NCBI GenBank assembly: GCA_023362775.1
Contig: JALMGJ010000015.1
Coordinates: 8,071,001 to 8,135,000, forward strand
Origin: Charina bottae
Taxonomy: Eukaryota > Chordata > Lepidosauria > Squamata > Charinaidae
DNA: 64,000 nucleotides
Reading direction: 5' to 3'
The position numbers and the translations under genes were made by a program. Below are positions 9,840-21,394 of the stretch, in pieces. The notes under the pieces are model-generated. The model worked only from the letters and a program-made list of their open reading frames with translations, ran no database searches and was not told the DNA's origin. Within the stretch, counting starts at the first letter, position 1, and the number at the start of each line of letters is the position of its first letter.

Positions 9840-12160
9840 GATACATACAGTTGGAACATGGAATGTAAGAAGCATGAACCAAGAAAGATTAAGAACTGTC
9901 AAAGTGGGAATGAAGAATACTCAATAGCAAGTTTTAGGAATAAGTAAACTTAAGTGGAGCAAGATGGGGCATTTTAAATTAGAAGATTACCTGATTGAAA
10001 ACATGTGATCATATGAAGGAATGGAATGGCAATGATACTGAAATACATTGCTAAGCATGTACTCAGCTATAAGCTAATAAATGACAGGATCATATCAGTT
10101 ATTCTGGAATAATTAAATTGGCAGATATTCAGTGAACCCCAATATTATATAAGTAGAAGAGCCTGGAATTAAAGGAATATTCTGGGCAGGCAAAAGTAAT
10201 GTGCAGGAGATAGAGTTTTGCAAAGAAAATTGTTTATTGCCAACTCCTGCTTTATGAATGCAGATTCTTCATTTGGACATCATTGGATGCACTGGAATCC
10301 AATCAACTACATAATAGGAAACAGGAGACCAAGAAGTGTAATCTAATCAGCCGTGACTATCAGATGCAGATTGTGGAACAGACCCTGAATTATTGGTGTC
10401 ACATATTTGGGCTAAACTTAGAAAATTGAAGGAGTAGACCACAAGGTTTCACCTGGAGGACATAGGGTCATAATATAAGATCCGTGTAAGAAAGAGATTT
10501 AGTATGCTTAACCCATGTAAAACAGAACCTGAGGAGATATAGGAAAAGGTAAGAGACATTACTGTATGAAAACTGAAGCAGAAAAAAAATCCTGCCAAAA
10601 TTTAAAGAGTAATGGTCCAAATAATTTTCAGAACAAGACAGAGGATAAAAGCCTTGGGCAACAAGAAGGATATATGATGACTGAACACAGACGTACAACA
10701 TCAAGCAATAAAGGACAAAGAAATCTCTCAATCAAGAAATAGAGGAAAATAACAAGAAAAGGAAAATGAGATGTTCTGACATCTCTACCAGAAAATGAAG
10801 TACAACAGTAATTAGACCAGCTGTCAAATAGAAAAGCACCAAGCCCAGATGAAATAGCCCTGAACTGTTTAAAGATGCCAGAGAAGGGGCAGTTAAAATG
10901 CTAACATTTCTATGTCAACAAATATGGAACAAGATTACATGGCTTATATATTGGGGAAAATCAGTGTATCTATGCAAGAGAATGTACAATTTGTTCAACC
11001 ATTGCACTCATTCCTCATGAAATCAAAGTTTTCCTGAAGATCTTACAAAGGATAATAGAGCCACATGAGGAGAAAAAATGCCAAATGAACAGGCAGGTTT
11101 CAGGAAAGGCAGATAATACACAAAATAAGACAGATAATGCCAGATGGATAATAGAGAGAGCAAAACAATATAACAAAGAGGTTTTCCTTTGACTTATTAA
11201 CTACATCAAGAGCTTGATTGTGTAGATCATACCAGGATGTGTAGTGTATCAAGGCTACTGGGTATGCTAAAACAGCTGAGAATCTTTACAATGAACAAGA
11301 AGCTATAGTAAGAACTACATTTGAAGAAACAGAATGGTTCAGAATAGGAAAGGGGGTGAGACAAGGAGGCATACTGTCCTCATATCTGTTTGACATACAG
11401 CAAATAGATTATAAAAATGACAGAACTGAAAGGAATATTAGCAGTAATAGGAGGCCCAAACATTCATAATTTAAGATGTTGTTATCCAGAAATAAAGAAT
11501 ACTTAGGAAGGATTGCAAGGCAAGTAAAAATGGAAAGTGAAATATTTAGGTTAGTGCTAAATATTAAGAAGACAAAGATAACGTCACCCAACATGATAAG
11601 TGAACTTCCAGTTGACAGCAGAAACAGTGACGATGGTAGATAGTTTGTTTTCCTGGGCTCAAGAACAGATAAATATGGACAGTGTACCAGAGAAATAAAC
11701 AGCATATTAATCCTACAAAGGAAGGCAGTGATAAACTTAGACAAGATTGCAAAGGATCAAGACATTTCTATGACAGCAAGAATCAGAATAGTTAGTTTAA
11801 TGGCTTTTCTAGAGTCTGTGAAAGCTGGCTGGACATATAGCAGTGAAAGCTAGAAAATAAGAGTAAGAGGATTGATGCCTTTGAATTATGGATTATTGTG
11901 AACTACAAGGAATGCCAAACATTTCTGGACCAAACAAAGACTGACTTCTTTCTCAAAGCAATGATCTACCAGCAGAAACTCACATACTTGGGGTATATGA
12001 TGCTAGCAGATGATGGAGCAGAGAACTCAGCTCTGCAGGGTTGAGAGAAGTAGAATAATGGGAAGAAAGCAGATAAGGTAGATAGACTGGATCAAAGAGA
12101 TTACAGGAATGTCCTTGGAGGAGCTGCAATTTATTGTTAGCAACAGGTCAAGGGAGTGAG
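9840..12160 (+). pseudogene. Ancient, heavily decayed RTE-group LINE
   Basis: In shifting frames the whole ORF2 order can be followed. An apurinic endonuclease start (VGTWNVRSMNQ-like text at ~9850) is followed by an ISELKW-like and an AKHVLSYKL segment. RT finger text comes next (QAGFRKG near 11090), then motif B (GKGVRQGGILS near 11355), then VFLGSRTDKYGQC near 11650 and REINSILILQRKAVINLDKI, close to the Bov-B tail at 45.3 kb. Dozens of stops and shifts rule out function. The length of ~2.3 kb suggests most of the ORF is represented. Confidence 0.7.
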
Positions 12161-12177
12161 CATTAGTCTCTGTAGTT

Positions 12178-12496
12178 CATAGCTTTTCAAACTGTGTGTC
12201 AGGACACGTTAGTGTGTCGGCTTCAGTGTCTGGGTGTGTCGCGGCTGCTGCTGCCTCCAAACCTGCCCTGCCAGGATTCCGCACAGGTCCTAGTGCCTGC
12301 CCTGTGCCTTGCTGCCTCCAAACCTGCTGTGATTCCACGCAGGTCCTAGTGCCTGCCTTGTGCCTTGCTGCCTCCAAACCTGCTGTGATTCCACGCAGGT
12401 CCTAGTGCCTGCCTTGTGCCCTGCTGTAAGAGTGTGTCGCGAAATGATGCATGTCTAAGAAGTGTGTCACCAACATGAAAAGTTTGGAAAGCTCTG
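12178..12496. mobile_element. hAT-type non-autonomous element with internal minisatellite
   Basis: Ends are CATAGCTTTTCAAACT and, inverted, CAGAGCTTTCCAAACT (14/16 identical). CTGTAGTT occurs exactly at 12170-12177 and 12497-12504, an 8-bp duplication as made by hAT transposases. There is no transposase ORF. The centre (12245-12425) holds about three units of the 56/61-bp repeat that fills 39393-41170. The element sits just beyond the decayed RTE LINE. Confidence 0.85.
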
Positions 12497-12504
12497 CTGT
12501 AGTT

Positions 12505-13343
12505 GCATGGAGATGAATCCAACTTGATAGCACCTAACAAACTAACTTCCTGCTTTTGTAATCCAAGGAATTTAGTCTTTAAGTGGAAGGGAAAACAACA
12601 CATTCTTTTCAGCACTTCTCTGCAGAATTAAATAAAACCTTGCTTGTGCTGATAAAGCTAAGGAGTGGAAACAAGTCTTTTTGTAACATAGCCAAATAAA
12701 ATAGGAACTCTTCTTGATAAATTCCCATTAGAATCTTGTACTTTTGTAATCAAGTACTTCCAACTATTCTTGGCTCCTGTTGATGCAATTAACTTTAGCT
12801 TCAATAGCTTGCATTGCATCAATGGAAAAAGAAATACACTTCTTTTTTATTACTGGTGTTAATATCACAGTATGGTTAAACCTGCTATACAGAAACTACA
12901 ATCAAAATTAGATGGTTGCTCATTAAACTGAAATGAATTGCATTCTTTCAGATGTGCTGAATGTCTCTTGGGAATGTCTCATATTAAAGTGATCTTCAGT
13001 GAAAAACTGAAGAACGACTGTGCGCTCTGTACTTCTTTTAGAGAAGTGGGAAAATCTATTATTAAACCACTACAGTATCATTTAACAATATTCATACTAT
13101 TATACAAATATGGACAAATCAGCCTGTACTTATTCTTTGCTGATACCACATGCTAATTCATAAATCTATTCCAACCTGCTCCTTATCCATCAGTTATTTT
13201 TTTTAAAAAATCTTGAAAATTCACATTATTTGGGCGCATTTTTCCATAAAATGCACAGTTGTATATATTAAACCCCAAAGCATGCATGTTAATTTATTCC
13301 ACCATTACGTATGTTCCTAAAATACATTTTGCATGTGTGCTTT
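12505..13343. other. No feature recognised
   Basis: AT-rich unique-looking sequence. A 72-codon open frame at 12938-13156 has no recognisable motif. Confidence 0.45.
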
Positions 13344-13571
13344 GTTTCTGTGAGGTGCCCTCACTGTGAGTCGCCTCCATTCTCACACATACCACACAGG
13401 GCACGCGTGTCTGGTAATCAACGGTTTATTGCGCACACAAAAGGAACACTGAGAAAGAATAGGATGGCTTGCTGACGTGAGCTTGGCTATTTAACCATTC
13501 TGACAGGGCTCCCTCCCCCTCCCCACCGTGGAATTTCCTATGATTGGCTCAGGCATGTATCCATGGGTGCG

Positions 13572-13574
13572 TAT

Positions 13575-13625
<51 letters not shown>

Positions 13626-13640
13626 TTACATTTATTACAT
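13572..13640. repeat. (ATTT)n microsatellite, LINE tail
   Basis: About fourteen ATTT units followed by ATTACATTT variants, forming the 3' tail of the L2 element on the minus strand. Confidence 0.9.
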
Positions 13641-13853
13641 TTATTACATTTATATCCTGCCCATCTCCCCCACAAGGAGGGACCCTAGGCGGTTCACAAC
13701 AATTTAAAAGAATTAAAACAATAAATATCAATGATAACAATATAAAATTGCATATATATATATATATATATACATACACCTACAACATCATATAATTTGA
13801 TCCAAAGGTGGTAGATCTTATTCCACTGATCGACAAGGCTGGTCGAAACAGAT

Positions 13854-15623
13854 CTAAGGGGCCAGCCAACCCCAAGACTGGCTATTCCCCTCCCCTCCCC
13901 ATGCCTGATGACATAGCCAGGTCTTCAGGTTTTTTCTAAAGTCCAGGAGAGAGGGGGCCGATCTTACTTCCCGGGGGAGAATATTCCAAAGGGCTGGGGC
14001 TACTGCAGAGAAGGCACGCCTCCTAGACCCTGTCAGGTGGAACTCTCTTGCAGACGGGGTTCGTAGCGTGCCCTCTCTGCAGGACCGGGTGGGACGGGTC
14101 GATTGAACGGGGATGAGCCGGTCCTTCAGGTAACCTGGACCCATGCCATGTAGGGCTTTAAAGGTAATAACCAACACCTTGAATTGAATCCGGAAGCAAA
14201 CTGGGACCCAATGCAGCTCACGGAGCAAAGGTGTTATATGTGCTGATCTTGAGGCACCTAAGATGGCTCGCGCGGCCGCATTTTGAACCAGCTGAAGCTT
14301 CCGGACGCTCCTCAAGGGTAGCCCCATGTAGAGCGCATTACAATAGTCTATCTGGGAGATGACCAGGGCATGAGTGACTGTTCGAAGGGCCTCTCGCTCC
14401 AGGAAAGGGCGTAATTGGCGCACCACACGAAGTTGTGCAAAGGCCCTTCTGGCCACGACTGCCACCTGCTCTTCGAGCAGGAGTCATGAGTCCAGGAGGA
14501 CCCCCAAATTATGCACCGGGTCTGTCTGAGGTAGTGCAACCCCATCCAGAACTAGAGATGATAAATTCCTAGATATCGAGGGGCCATTAATCCACAGCCA
14601 CTCCGTCTTACCAGGGTTCAGCTGAAGCCTGTTGTTCCCCATCCAGACCCCTACAGCCCCCAGGCACTTGGACAGGGTAGTCACAGCATCACTTACTTCT
14701 CCCGGGATGGAGATGTATAACTGTGTATCATCAGCATATTGATGATATCTCATCCCATGGAGACGGATGATCTCGCCCAGTGGTTTCATGTAGATGTTAA
14801 ATAGGAGAGGAGAGAGCACTGAGCCCTGCGGCACTCCACAAAGGAGGGGCCGTGGACCCGACCTCTCCTCCCCTATCAACACCGATTGGGAGCAGCCCTG
14901 GAGGAAGGAGGCGAACCAGCGCAAAACCACGCTGCCCACCCCCAACTCCCTGAGCCGCTCCAAAAGGATACCATGGTCGATGGTATCGAAAGCCGCTGAG
15001 AGGTCAAGGAGAGCCAGGATGGATGCACTGCCTCCATCCCGCTCCCGCCAAAGATCATCCATAAGCGCGACCAATGCTGTTTCCGTCCCATATCCTGGCC
15101 TGAAACCTGACTGAAAGGGGTCTAGATAATCCGTTTCATCAAGAATCCTCTGGAGCTGCAACGCCACCACTTTCTCAACCACCTTCCCCATAAAGGGAAG
15201 GTGGGAGACTGGACGAAAATTGTCCAGTACAACAGGGTCCAGCGATGGTTTCTTGAGGAGGGGGCGCACCAATGCCTCCTTGAAGACAGTCGGAAACACC
15301 CCCTCCTGCAAGGATGCATTTATCATCGACTGAGCCCAGCCACACGTCACCTCCCGAGCTGATTGCACCAGCCAGGATGGACATGGATCTAAATCACATG
15401 TGGTGGCATTTACAGTCCGGAGTATCCTCTCCACTTCCTCAGGCCCAACAGGATCGAACTGTTCCCAGATAACCGGGTAAGTACGTACCTCAGGCATCTC
15501 CCCAGACGATGTTCCACGCTTAGAGTCTAACTTAGAGCGAATCCGAGCGATTTTATCCTGCAGGTGCCTGGAAAATTCCTCAGCATGTCCCTGCAGGTGA
15601 TTTTCCGAATCACCTTTCCTCAA
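13854..15623 (-). pseudogene. L2 reverse transcriptase ORF with one in-frame stop
   Basis: The reading frame runs 589 codons with a single TGA at 14484-14486. Both sides are in the same frame, so this is a nonsense mutation, not a frameshift. Visible RT blocks in order: LLKKPSLDPVVLDNFRPVS, QSGFRPGYGTETAL, motif A LDLSAAFDTIDH, motif B GVPQGSVLSPLLFNIYM, motif C HQYADDTQLY, then RLQLNPGKTEWLW. After the stop come SQIDYCNALYMGLP, KLQLVQNAAARAI and ELHWVPVCFRIQFKVL, the characteristic L2/CR1 tail. The endonuclease domain is lost by 5' truncation. The stop sits in the linker after LGVLLDS and could be a CGA to TGA change. The protein reverse-transcribed L2 RNA at the nick in live relatives. Confidence 0.9.
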
Positions 15624-15788
15624 AGGTGATTAAGTGCCCATCGTCCTTGAGGCGTGATTGGTTGTCGCTTTCCCGCTCTTGCTCCGGGTCTATTGTCTCT
15701 TTCTGTCAGTTGCTTTCGTCTCTTTCACTCTTGTGCTTCTCTGCTGTGTGGCAGGACTCTGGGGTCATGCAAGAGTTCTGACAGTTTC

Positions 15789-17181
15789 ACTTATATCCAA
15801 CACTGCCTACAAAAAGCTCAAAATTATTCTTATTTTTTTTCCTCCTCACAACAATCCAGTGAGTTAGCCCAAGTGAAGAGCTGCTGATTGGTCCAGGTGA
15901 ATTTCATGGTTAGATGGATAATAATTATTATCCAAGTCTGCTCAGAGTGAAAGATAATCTTACTTTGCAACCCATGATACTTTCAGAAATGATCTGAAAA
16001 TATGCTTAAAATGGGTATAATAAAACTGGGGATAAATTACCATTCTAATTTATGCAATAAAAACCCTAAGGTACCAGGAATATTTTATTTAGCAAAGCAG
16101 ATGGAAACTTTCGTGAAATTAAGGTTTACTGTATTTGGAGGGGTAATACTAAAAGCACAATGTTTGTCACAGCTCAGCCTTGTGAGAACTTTCTGAGGAA
16201 AAAAAATCAAATATTTAATATGAGTTTTACTATTAAGAAAGTATATGTATGCTTTACCATGGAATTATTACTCATTTCCAAAACTGAGGTAATCCAATTA
16301 AGTTGATTCGTGGTAAGGGAAAAGGAAGCACTATTTTGCAAAACATGTAATTAACTCAGAGAGTTCGTGATCACATGATAGTTGTAGGGAGGGCCACCAG
16401 CTTAGATATCGATGAAAATATGAGTTAGACACAACAATTAAGCATCATGATTACTAGTGGGGATAGAAGTCTAGGAAAAATAAGAGTCTTATTTTCTCAA
16501 CCTTAAGTGGGTTCCATTTCGACATTAATTCACAATTTTTAAGAAGCCCCATGAAAATTCATTCATGAGTTGGTATACAGTTTCTCATTCCTACATTTTT
16601 GTGTCTACCTTTCATTGTACACATATCTTGGAAGCAATTACCCTAATATCCAATGTAAGGACAGGGACATGAGATGCTTCCTCCTCTACTAGCTTGTGTA
16701 ATATTATTGAGCCCTTGAAGTATTTGGTTGGTATTTTTCCAACTGTAGCATTTGCATGTGTTCTACCACTGACTTATGCTTTTTAAATGCAGATAATGAT
16801 GTTAATAATAGTAACCAGTGGTAATTTTTGGACACAATTCTTGTTCATGTAGATGCATCTGGAGAAACTACAAGAGCAGGGCGAGAAGGAGACATGTAGC
16901 CATTTTGAATGAAGTCTACATAAAATCCTAGTCAGACAATGGATGTGGAAGATTGCCTTGTTTCTGTATCATAAATCAAAGGTGCATTGCATAAATACAC
17001 TCACCACATCAAACATCCAATGTTAAAAGAAAAAGGAAAGCCAACATGGGCTTTAATATGTTCTCTTTGGTAGGGATATGCAAATCTGCCTCACAAGGTC
17101 CCACCTTATTTATTTTTTGCCAACTAAAAGTGGGAAAAAGCTGGAAGAACCTCAATCACTCTGCATCCTACCCAAGTGTGC
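15789..17181. other. No feature recognised
   Basis: AT-rich unique-looking sequence without recognisable repeat ends or coding motifs. Confidence 0.45.
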
Positions 17182-17352
17182 CTCCTATTTAGGCTGACCA
17201 TATTTCCTTGAGACAAAAACGGGACATTGGGATGGCAAAAATGGGACGGGGTTAAACTTATGTAATATTCCATATTCATGAAAAAGTAAGACGATAAAGA
17301 AAGTTTTAAAGAGTTTTTAAGATCCATTTGCTGGTCCTTAAACAGATTACTG

Positions 17353-17356
<4 letters not shown>

Positions 17357-17400
<44 letters not shown>
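17357..17400. repeat. (AAT)n microsatellite
   Basis: About fifteen AAT units inside the hAT element. Confidence 0.95.
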
Positions 17401-17401
<1 letters not shown>

Positions 17402-17464
17402 GTTTCACTCTTGAAAAAGGGGGCGGGATCACATCCCAAACTCATTTTAATAAAACAAACAGAG

Positions 17465-17638
17465 TCTATGAAGGTTCTCAGTCATCCAGGTGGAATTGTC
17501 TGTAGCTTGAATCATGTCAACTGGATTTCTATTTTCTCAGTGGAAACGTTTCGCTCCTTATCCAAGCTCCTTGGATAAGGAGCGAAATGTTTCCACTGAG
17601 AAAATAGAAATCCAGTTGACATGATTCAAGCTACAGAG
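17465..17638. mobile_element. Palindromic Penelope-like unit (family 1) with 13-bp TSD
   Basis: A 67-nt left arm (17500-17566), a 3-nt loop and a 67-nt right arm (17570-17636) pair with only one mismatch. Each arm is the family-1 PLE 3' end (CCAGTTGACATGATTCAAGC). The left side carries 35 extra bases ending CCTTCATAGA when inverted, which is the full element terminus seen at ~1000. AAAACAAACAGAG flanks the unit exactly at 17452-17464 and 17639-17651. It therefore inserted as one 174-bp unit. It contains no coding capacity. Confidence 0.9.
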
Positions 17639-17960
17639 AAAACAAACAGAGAGCAGAGTGCAACGAGCTAAGAGCAGAGCAGAGGTGGTGGCAAAGGTGT
17701 GTCTCCCTCCCTCTCTCTCTTTCCACCTTCCTTGCCCCTCTCTAGTCTCACCCAACATCAGGCACCTCAATCAAGCACTTTTTAAATGATAATTGCATCT
17801 TGGCTGAATCAATCTTGCCATGCCTGACATTTTGCTAATTTTTAAAAAAAAAAACGGGACAAAATTGACATTTATATTAAAACGACGGGACAGTTGGGAA
17901 ATGTGAAAAAAATGGTACTGTCCCGTTTAAAATGGTACATATGGCCAGCCTACTCCTATT

Positions 17961-19295
17961 ACAAAATGTCATTCTGCTTCCAGTACTCTTTTGTAAAAAA
18001 GAAAAAAAAACTGCTCCTGTAATATATGCTTTTTTTAAAAAAAAATCTGCCCTGAACACAGATCCTTCTCCTTCTCCTTCTTTGATGTTACTTTCTGCTA
18101 CTACCAGTTTTAGATGCCTCTTTTGCAAATATTCATGTTGTGGCTGTGTGGAAGATTTTGAGTGGGGAAAACACTTTCATGGCTGCGCTTTCATACAGTC
18201 AAAAACTCCATTTTGATGGTTGGTACCATCTGGATCCCATGGAAGCACTGTCCAAATCCCTTGACATCCCTTCCCTCTCTGGTCCCCCTCCCATCATGAT
18301 TTAGAACAGCTGGCCACTGAACAATGACACAAACAAGTTGACATCGATAAATCAGTATTTCTTGACCAATTTCCAAGGAAGTGTCTCTGAGTTTGTGTTA
18401 GAAAAGGTTTTACAAGGAAAGAACAAATGGAGAAAGTCTCCACCCTCATGGAGTAAGCATTTCATGCTGGTGGTTAAAATATATACTTTTGGGATTCTAA
18501 TGTCTAACTTTCCAAGAGTACCCAGCTGAAAACCTCAGGGAATTTTATATAGTGCATGTTGTCAGTATTTTAATCATCCCCAGCTGTCAAAATGCTTGTA
18601 ACCCGCCACTTCTATTTAAAATGTGTCTTCTAGGCATAAAATAATTAAAGGTACAGGACCATAAGGTAGGTTTAGAGTCACTGCAATGTGACAAAAGCCT
18701 ACATATGAAAGGCATTATTCCTGGAAGTTTTAAATATAAATTTTGTTTTGTCAGAAGGCTGCAGGGCACACATTTTCTATACTGTCAGGCTTGATAGTAA
18801 CAATATTTATATTTCAAATAAAAAGATTAAATTGCAATCTGATGTGTTTCTGGTTTTTCATATGGATTGAACCAGTGTATCATAGTGTTTCACATCTGGG
18901 TATCACCCAAACTTTCTTATTCCCCCCCTTTTCTTCCCCCTCCCTGTCTGCTGACACCATTTCTGCTTTTTCTTATAGTATTAAGTCTTGCACTGTCAGT
19001 CCCTGAATTGAAATAATGAGGCTAAGCTATATAATGGTGTGTGGATGGGTGGGGGAGGTATGTGTTTTAGTTTATTTTGTTTCATCCACTTCACTGTGTC
19101 CTGCTGGAAAATTCGTACCTCCTAAATCATGGCAAGCAAGCATCTCACAACAGTGTTCAACTCCTTTTAATATGTTTTCTCTCTCTCCTCATTCTCTCTT
19201 TTAAGAGTTTGAAAATTTATATGAGTTCTCTCCTGAGTTCTCCCTTGGAAGACTTCAGCTTTAAACACTCTCATTCACATCACCTAGACTCATTG
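17961..19295. other. No feature recognised
   Basis: Unique-looking sequence with short A-rich runs near 18000-18045. No repeat ends or conserved protein text. Confidence 0.45.
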
Positions 19296-19299
19296 ACAT

Positions 19300-19386
19300 A
19301 ACCACCTAGAGTCCCTCTTGAGGGGGGAGATGGGCGGTGACAAAATTTGATAGATAAATAAATAAATAAATAAATAAATAAATCCA
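19300..19386 (+). repeat. L2 LINE 3'-terminal fragment with (AAAT)n tail
   Basis: CTAGAGTCCCTCTTGAGGGG followed by GGAGATGGGCGGTGAC and about eight AAAT units matches the common L2 3' end. Confidence 0.7.
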
Positions 19387-19589
19387 CAACAAAAGTATTA
19401 TTCAGTGGGCTCAAAGCTCCAGAAATGCAAGGTTTTGGCTTAAAAAATCTGGTGGGTGTTTTCAGTCCATTGTATCATATGGAGAGATTGGGATTTAGAG
19501 CAAGATCTAGATTTATATGGATTATTTTTAAAAACAAGAAAAATAGGAATGAAGTAGCCAGAATTAATCACAGCAATCCTGGTTCTTCA

Positions 19590-19765
19590 GGCTGGATTCA
19601 TACTTTGCACTAAGCTATTACAGTATGTGTTTCCATCATAATTTATGGAAGATGCTATGGAGGACTATTTAGCACATAACACTATGCCATAAACCATGGC
19701 TCTTAAACTGCAATGGCTGAATTTGCACATTACGATACACTAGAACCAAACTGGAGAGATTATGG
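19590..19765. repeat. Copy of the AACCATGGTTT-like interspersed family
   Basis: GCTGGATTCATACTTTGCAC, CATAAACCATGGCTCTTAAA and TGAATTTGCACATTACGATA place it in the same degenerate family. Boundaries are approximate. Confidence 0.4.
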
Positions 19766-19799
19766 TTTAAAGCAATCTATTAACTCCATTTAATACATT

Positions 19800-20044
19800 C
19801 CACAAATTCCTAGTACATGGAATTTGACAACGGGACAATGTAAATGGATTCTCTGTGCCCTATCTGTGTTCAAAAGACTGATATTGCAACATTGGAAAGA
19901 TAAATGTATGGTCCTATTTACTCAATGGATCAAAGACCTGATTACACTTGCCACCTATGAGAGGATTGCCTATAGATGTAGACTTTGTATGGATAAGTAC
20001 AATGAAATATGGGACTCATTTATACAAAATATAGTAGTTTAGGG
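19800..20044 (+). pseudogene. L1-like LINE ORF2 C-terminal remnant
   Basis: The open frame at 19824-20042 reads LILQHWKDKCMVLFTQWIK, then DLITLATYERIAY and NEIWDSFIQNI. The order W-K..., QW...L, A..E...Y, WD.F is that of L1-type ORF2 C-termini. An A/T-rich stretch ending AAGCAATAAAAAAAC near 20745 could be its 3' UTR, separated from it by the L2 insertion. Confidence 0.45.
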
Positions 20045-20071
20045 GAAAGCATGTTGGTTATATAATATCGA

Positions 20072-20500
20072 ACCGTCCCACTTGGTCATGCAGAGAGGGC
20101 ATGCTGCGGACCCCGTCGGTAAGGGAATTTCACCTGGCGGGGTCTAGAAGGCGGGCCTTCTCTGCAGTGGCGCCTGCCCTTTGGAACATGCTACCCCTGG
20201 AAGTGAGGCAGGCCCCATCGCTCCCGGCATTCAGGAAGAACTTAAAGACCTGGTTCTACCATCTCACCTGGGAAGGGAGGGGTAACAGTTCCTCTTGGGG
20301 ATGGCTGGTCCCATAGAGCCCTTTTAAACACGTTTGTTGCCTCTTGGATTTTATATTTATTTTAATTAACTATATTTATGATTATTGTATTTTGTGTTAT
20401 TTTAATTGTTTGATCTGTTGTAAACCGCCCAGAGTCCCCTTTGGGGGAGATGGGGTGGTGATATAAATTCAATAAATAAATAAATAAGTAAATAAATACA
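20072..20500 (+). mobile_element. 5'-truncated L2 LINE, 3' 430 bp
   Basis: The frame from 20101 encodes the L2 C-terminus (SVREFHLAGSRRRAF, VAPALWNMLP, KNLKTWFYH), paralleling 13854-14000 and 51216-51398. The 3' UTR follows, with CAGAGTCCCCTTTGGGGGAG and an (AAAT)n tail. It appears to be nested in the L1-like remnant. Confidence 0.85.
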
Positions 20501-20518
20501 TGTATTAGAATATATACA

Positions 20519-20546
20519 CAAACACACACACACACACACACACACT
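20519..20546. repeat. (CA)n microsatellite
   Basis: About twelve CA units beyond the L2 tail. Confidence 0.9.
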
Positions 20547-20749
20547 TGCATCATACTTGCATTAGATAAATATATATAGAATTGTAAATGTTTATTGTTG
20601 TAATGACATATTATATTTTATATTTTTATTTTATTTCTTTCTGTTATAATTTTCTTATTTTTTTAAGCACTTGTTACATTTTTTATAATGTGTATCTTTG
20701 TGTATTTTTCCCCTTTTTCTGTTATTATTTTAAAAAGCAATAAAAAAAC

Positions 20750-21390
20750 TCCACCAGTGTCATCGTGGGGCAGTCAGGGTTGTGGGTAACAGCATTTTTG
20801 AAGGATTAAGAGCAGAGACTGCACTATGACAGAATGTATGTGTTGTCCACAGAAAATCTAAAGTATTATCTCAGGTAGTACATATACCATATACTACAGA
20901 CATATACCATGTTCTCCAAGGAGCTATCATCAGAAGGATTTAAAAATGAACTAATGCATATATCATGGAAGGATGGAAAGTACTCAAGAATACTCAGGAA
21001 AGTATACTCAAGAAATAATCAAACCTACAGCTCTGGGGGAAAAAGTCATCTTTCAATTTCAAATCTGTCAGAAACAACGTGCCTAGTGCAAGATTATCAA
21101 CAGATTTCACTAAACTCTATTGAGACAAAGAAAACAAGGGACATATTTGGGAAGAATCCTAAACCATATTCAGTGCTCTCTCTGAAGTGTACAACTCTTG
21201 GTGAGTGCTATATAGCTGGATGAAACGGGAAGTAAGTTATGATCAAAGCAGACACTGGAACTGGAAATGACTTTATGTCCAGATTGACTTTGCTAACATT
21301 TTTTCTCAGTCTTTGCATCTTGACATTATGGTGCATTATAGTTTATTCTTGAGAACAGCATTTTATATGAACACAACAGTTCATAAAGAA
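20750..21390. other. No feature recognised
   Basis: A 104-codon open frame at 20909-21223 shows no motif and no similarity to the PLE that follows. I see nothing else. Confidence 0.4.
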
Positions 21391-21394
21391 CAGA

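Larger units (their letters stand above)
13566..15630 (-). mobile_element. L2-clade LINE, 5'-truncated
   Basis: The insertion runs from a (TTTA)n tail at its 3' end (13572-13640), through a 3' UTR ending in the CCCGCCCATCTCCCC-type sequence, into an RT ORF read on the minus strand. It breaks off near 15625 inside solo-LTR sequence. The same 3' end recurs at 296, 2742, 19300, 20072 and 50990. No clear target-site duplication was found. Confidence 0.85.
13349..15783 (-). mobile_element. Solo LTR (5-bp TSD GTTTC) interrupted by an L2 LINE
   Basis: Excluding the nested L2, the minus-strand sequence starts TGTCAGAACTCTTGCATGAC (15783 downward). It resumes after the L2 with a TTAAATAG TATA-like box (~13490) and CAATAAACC polyadenylation signal (~13430), and ends GGGCACCTCACA at 13349. 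GTTTC flanks both ends exactly (13344-13348 and 15784-15788). This is the structure of one LTR of ~370 bp left by recombination. No internal genes remain. Confidence 0.75.
17190..17952. mobile_element. hAT-type non-autonomous element, TIR TAGGCTGACCATAT, 8-bp TSD
   Basis: Ends are TAGGCTGACCATAT and, inverted, TAGGCTGGCCATAT. CTCCTATT occurs exactly at 17182-17189 and 17953-17960. Internal CGGGAC/GTCCCG words next to both ends (GACAAAAACGGGACATTGGG) are shared with the larger relative at 26128-27747. Nested inside are (AAT)n at 17357-17400 and a palindromic PLE unit at 17465-17638. No transposase is encoded. Confidence 0.85.

Noticed and set aside
20909..21223. 104-codon open frame upstream of the PLE, considered as a PLE 5' ORF
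   Set aside because: No similarity to PLE N-terminal text and not in frame continuity with the RT; probably chance.
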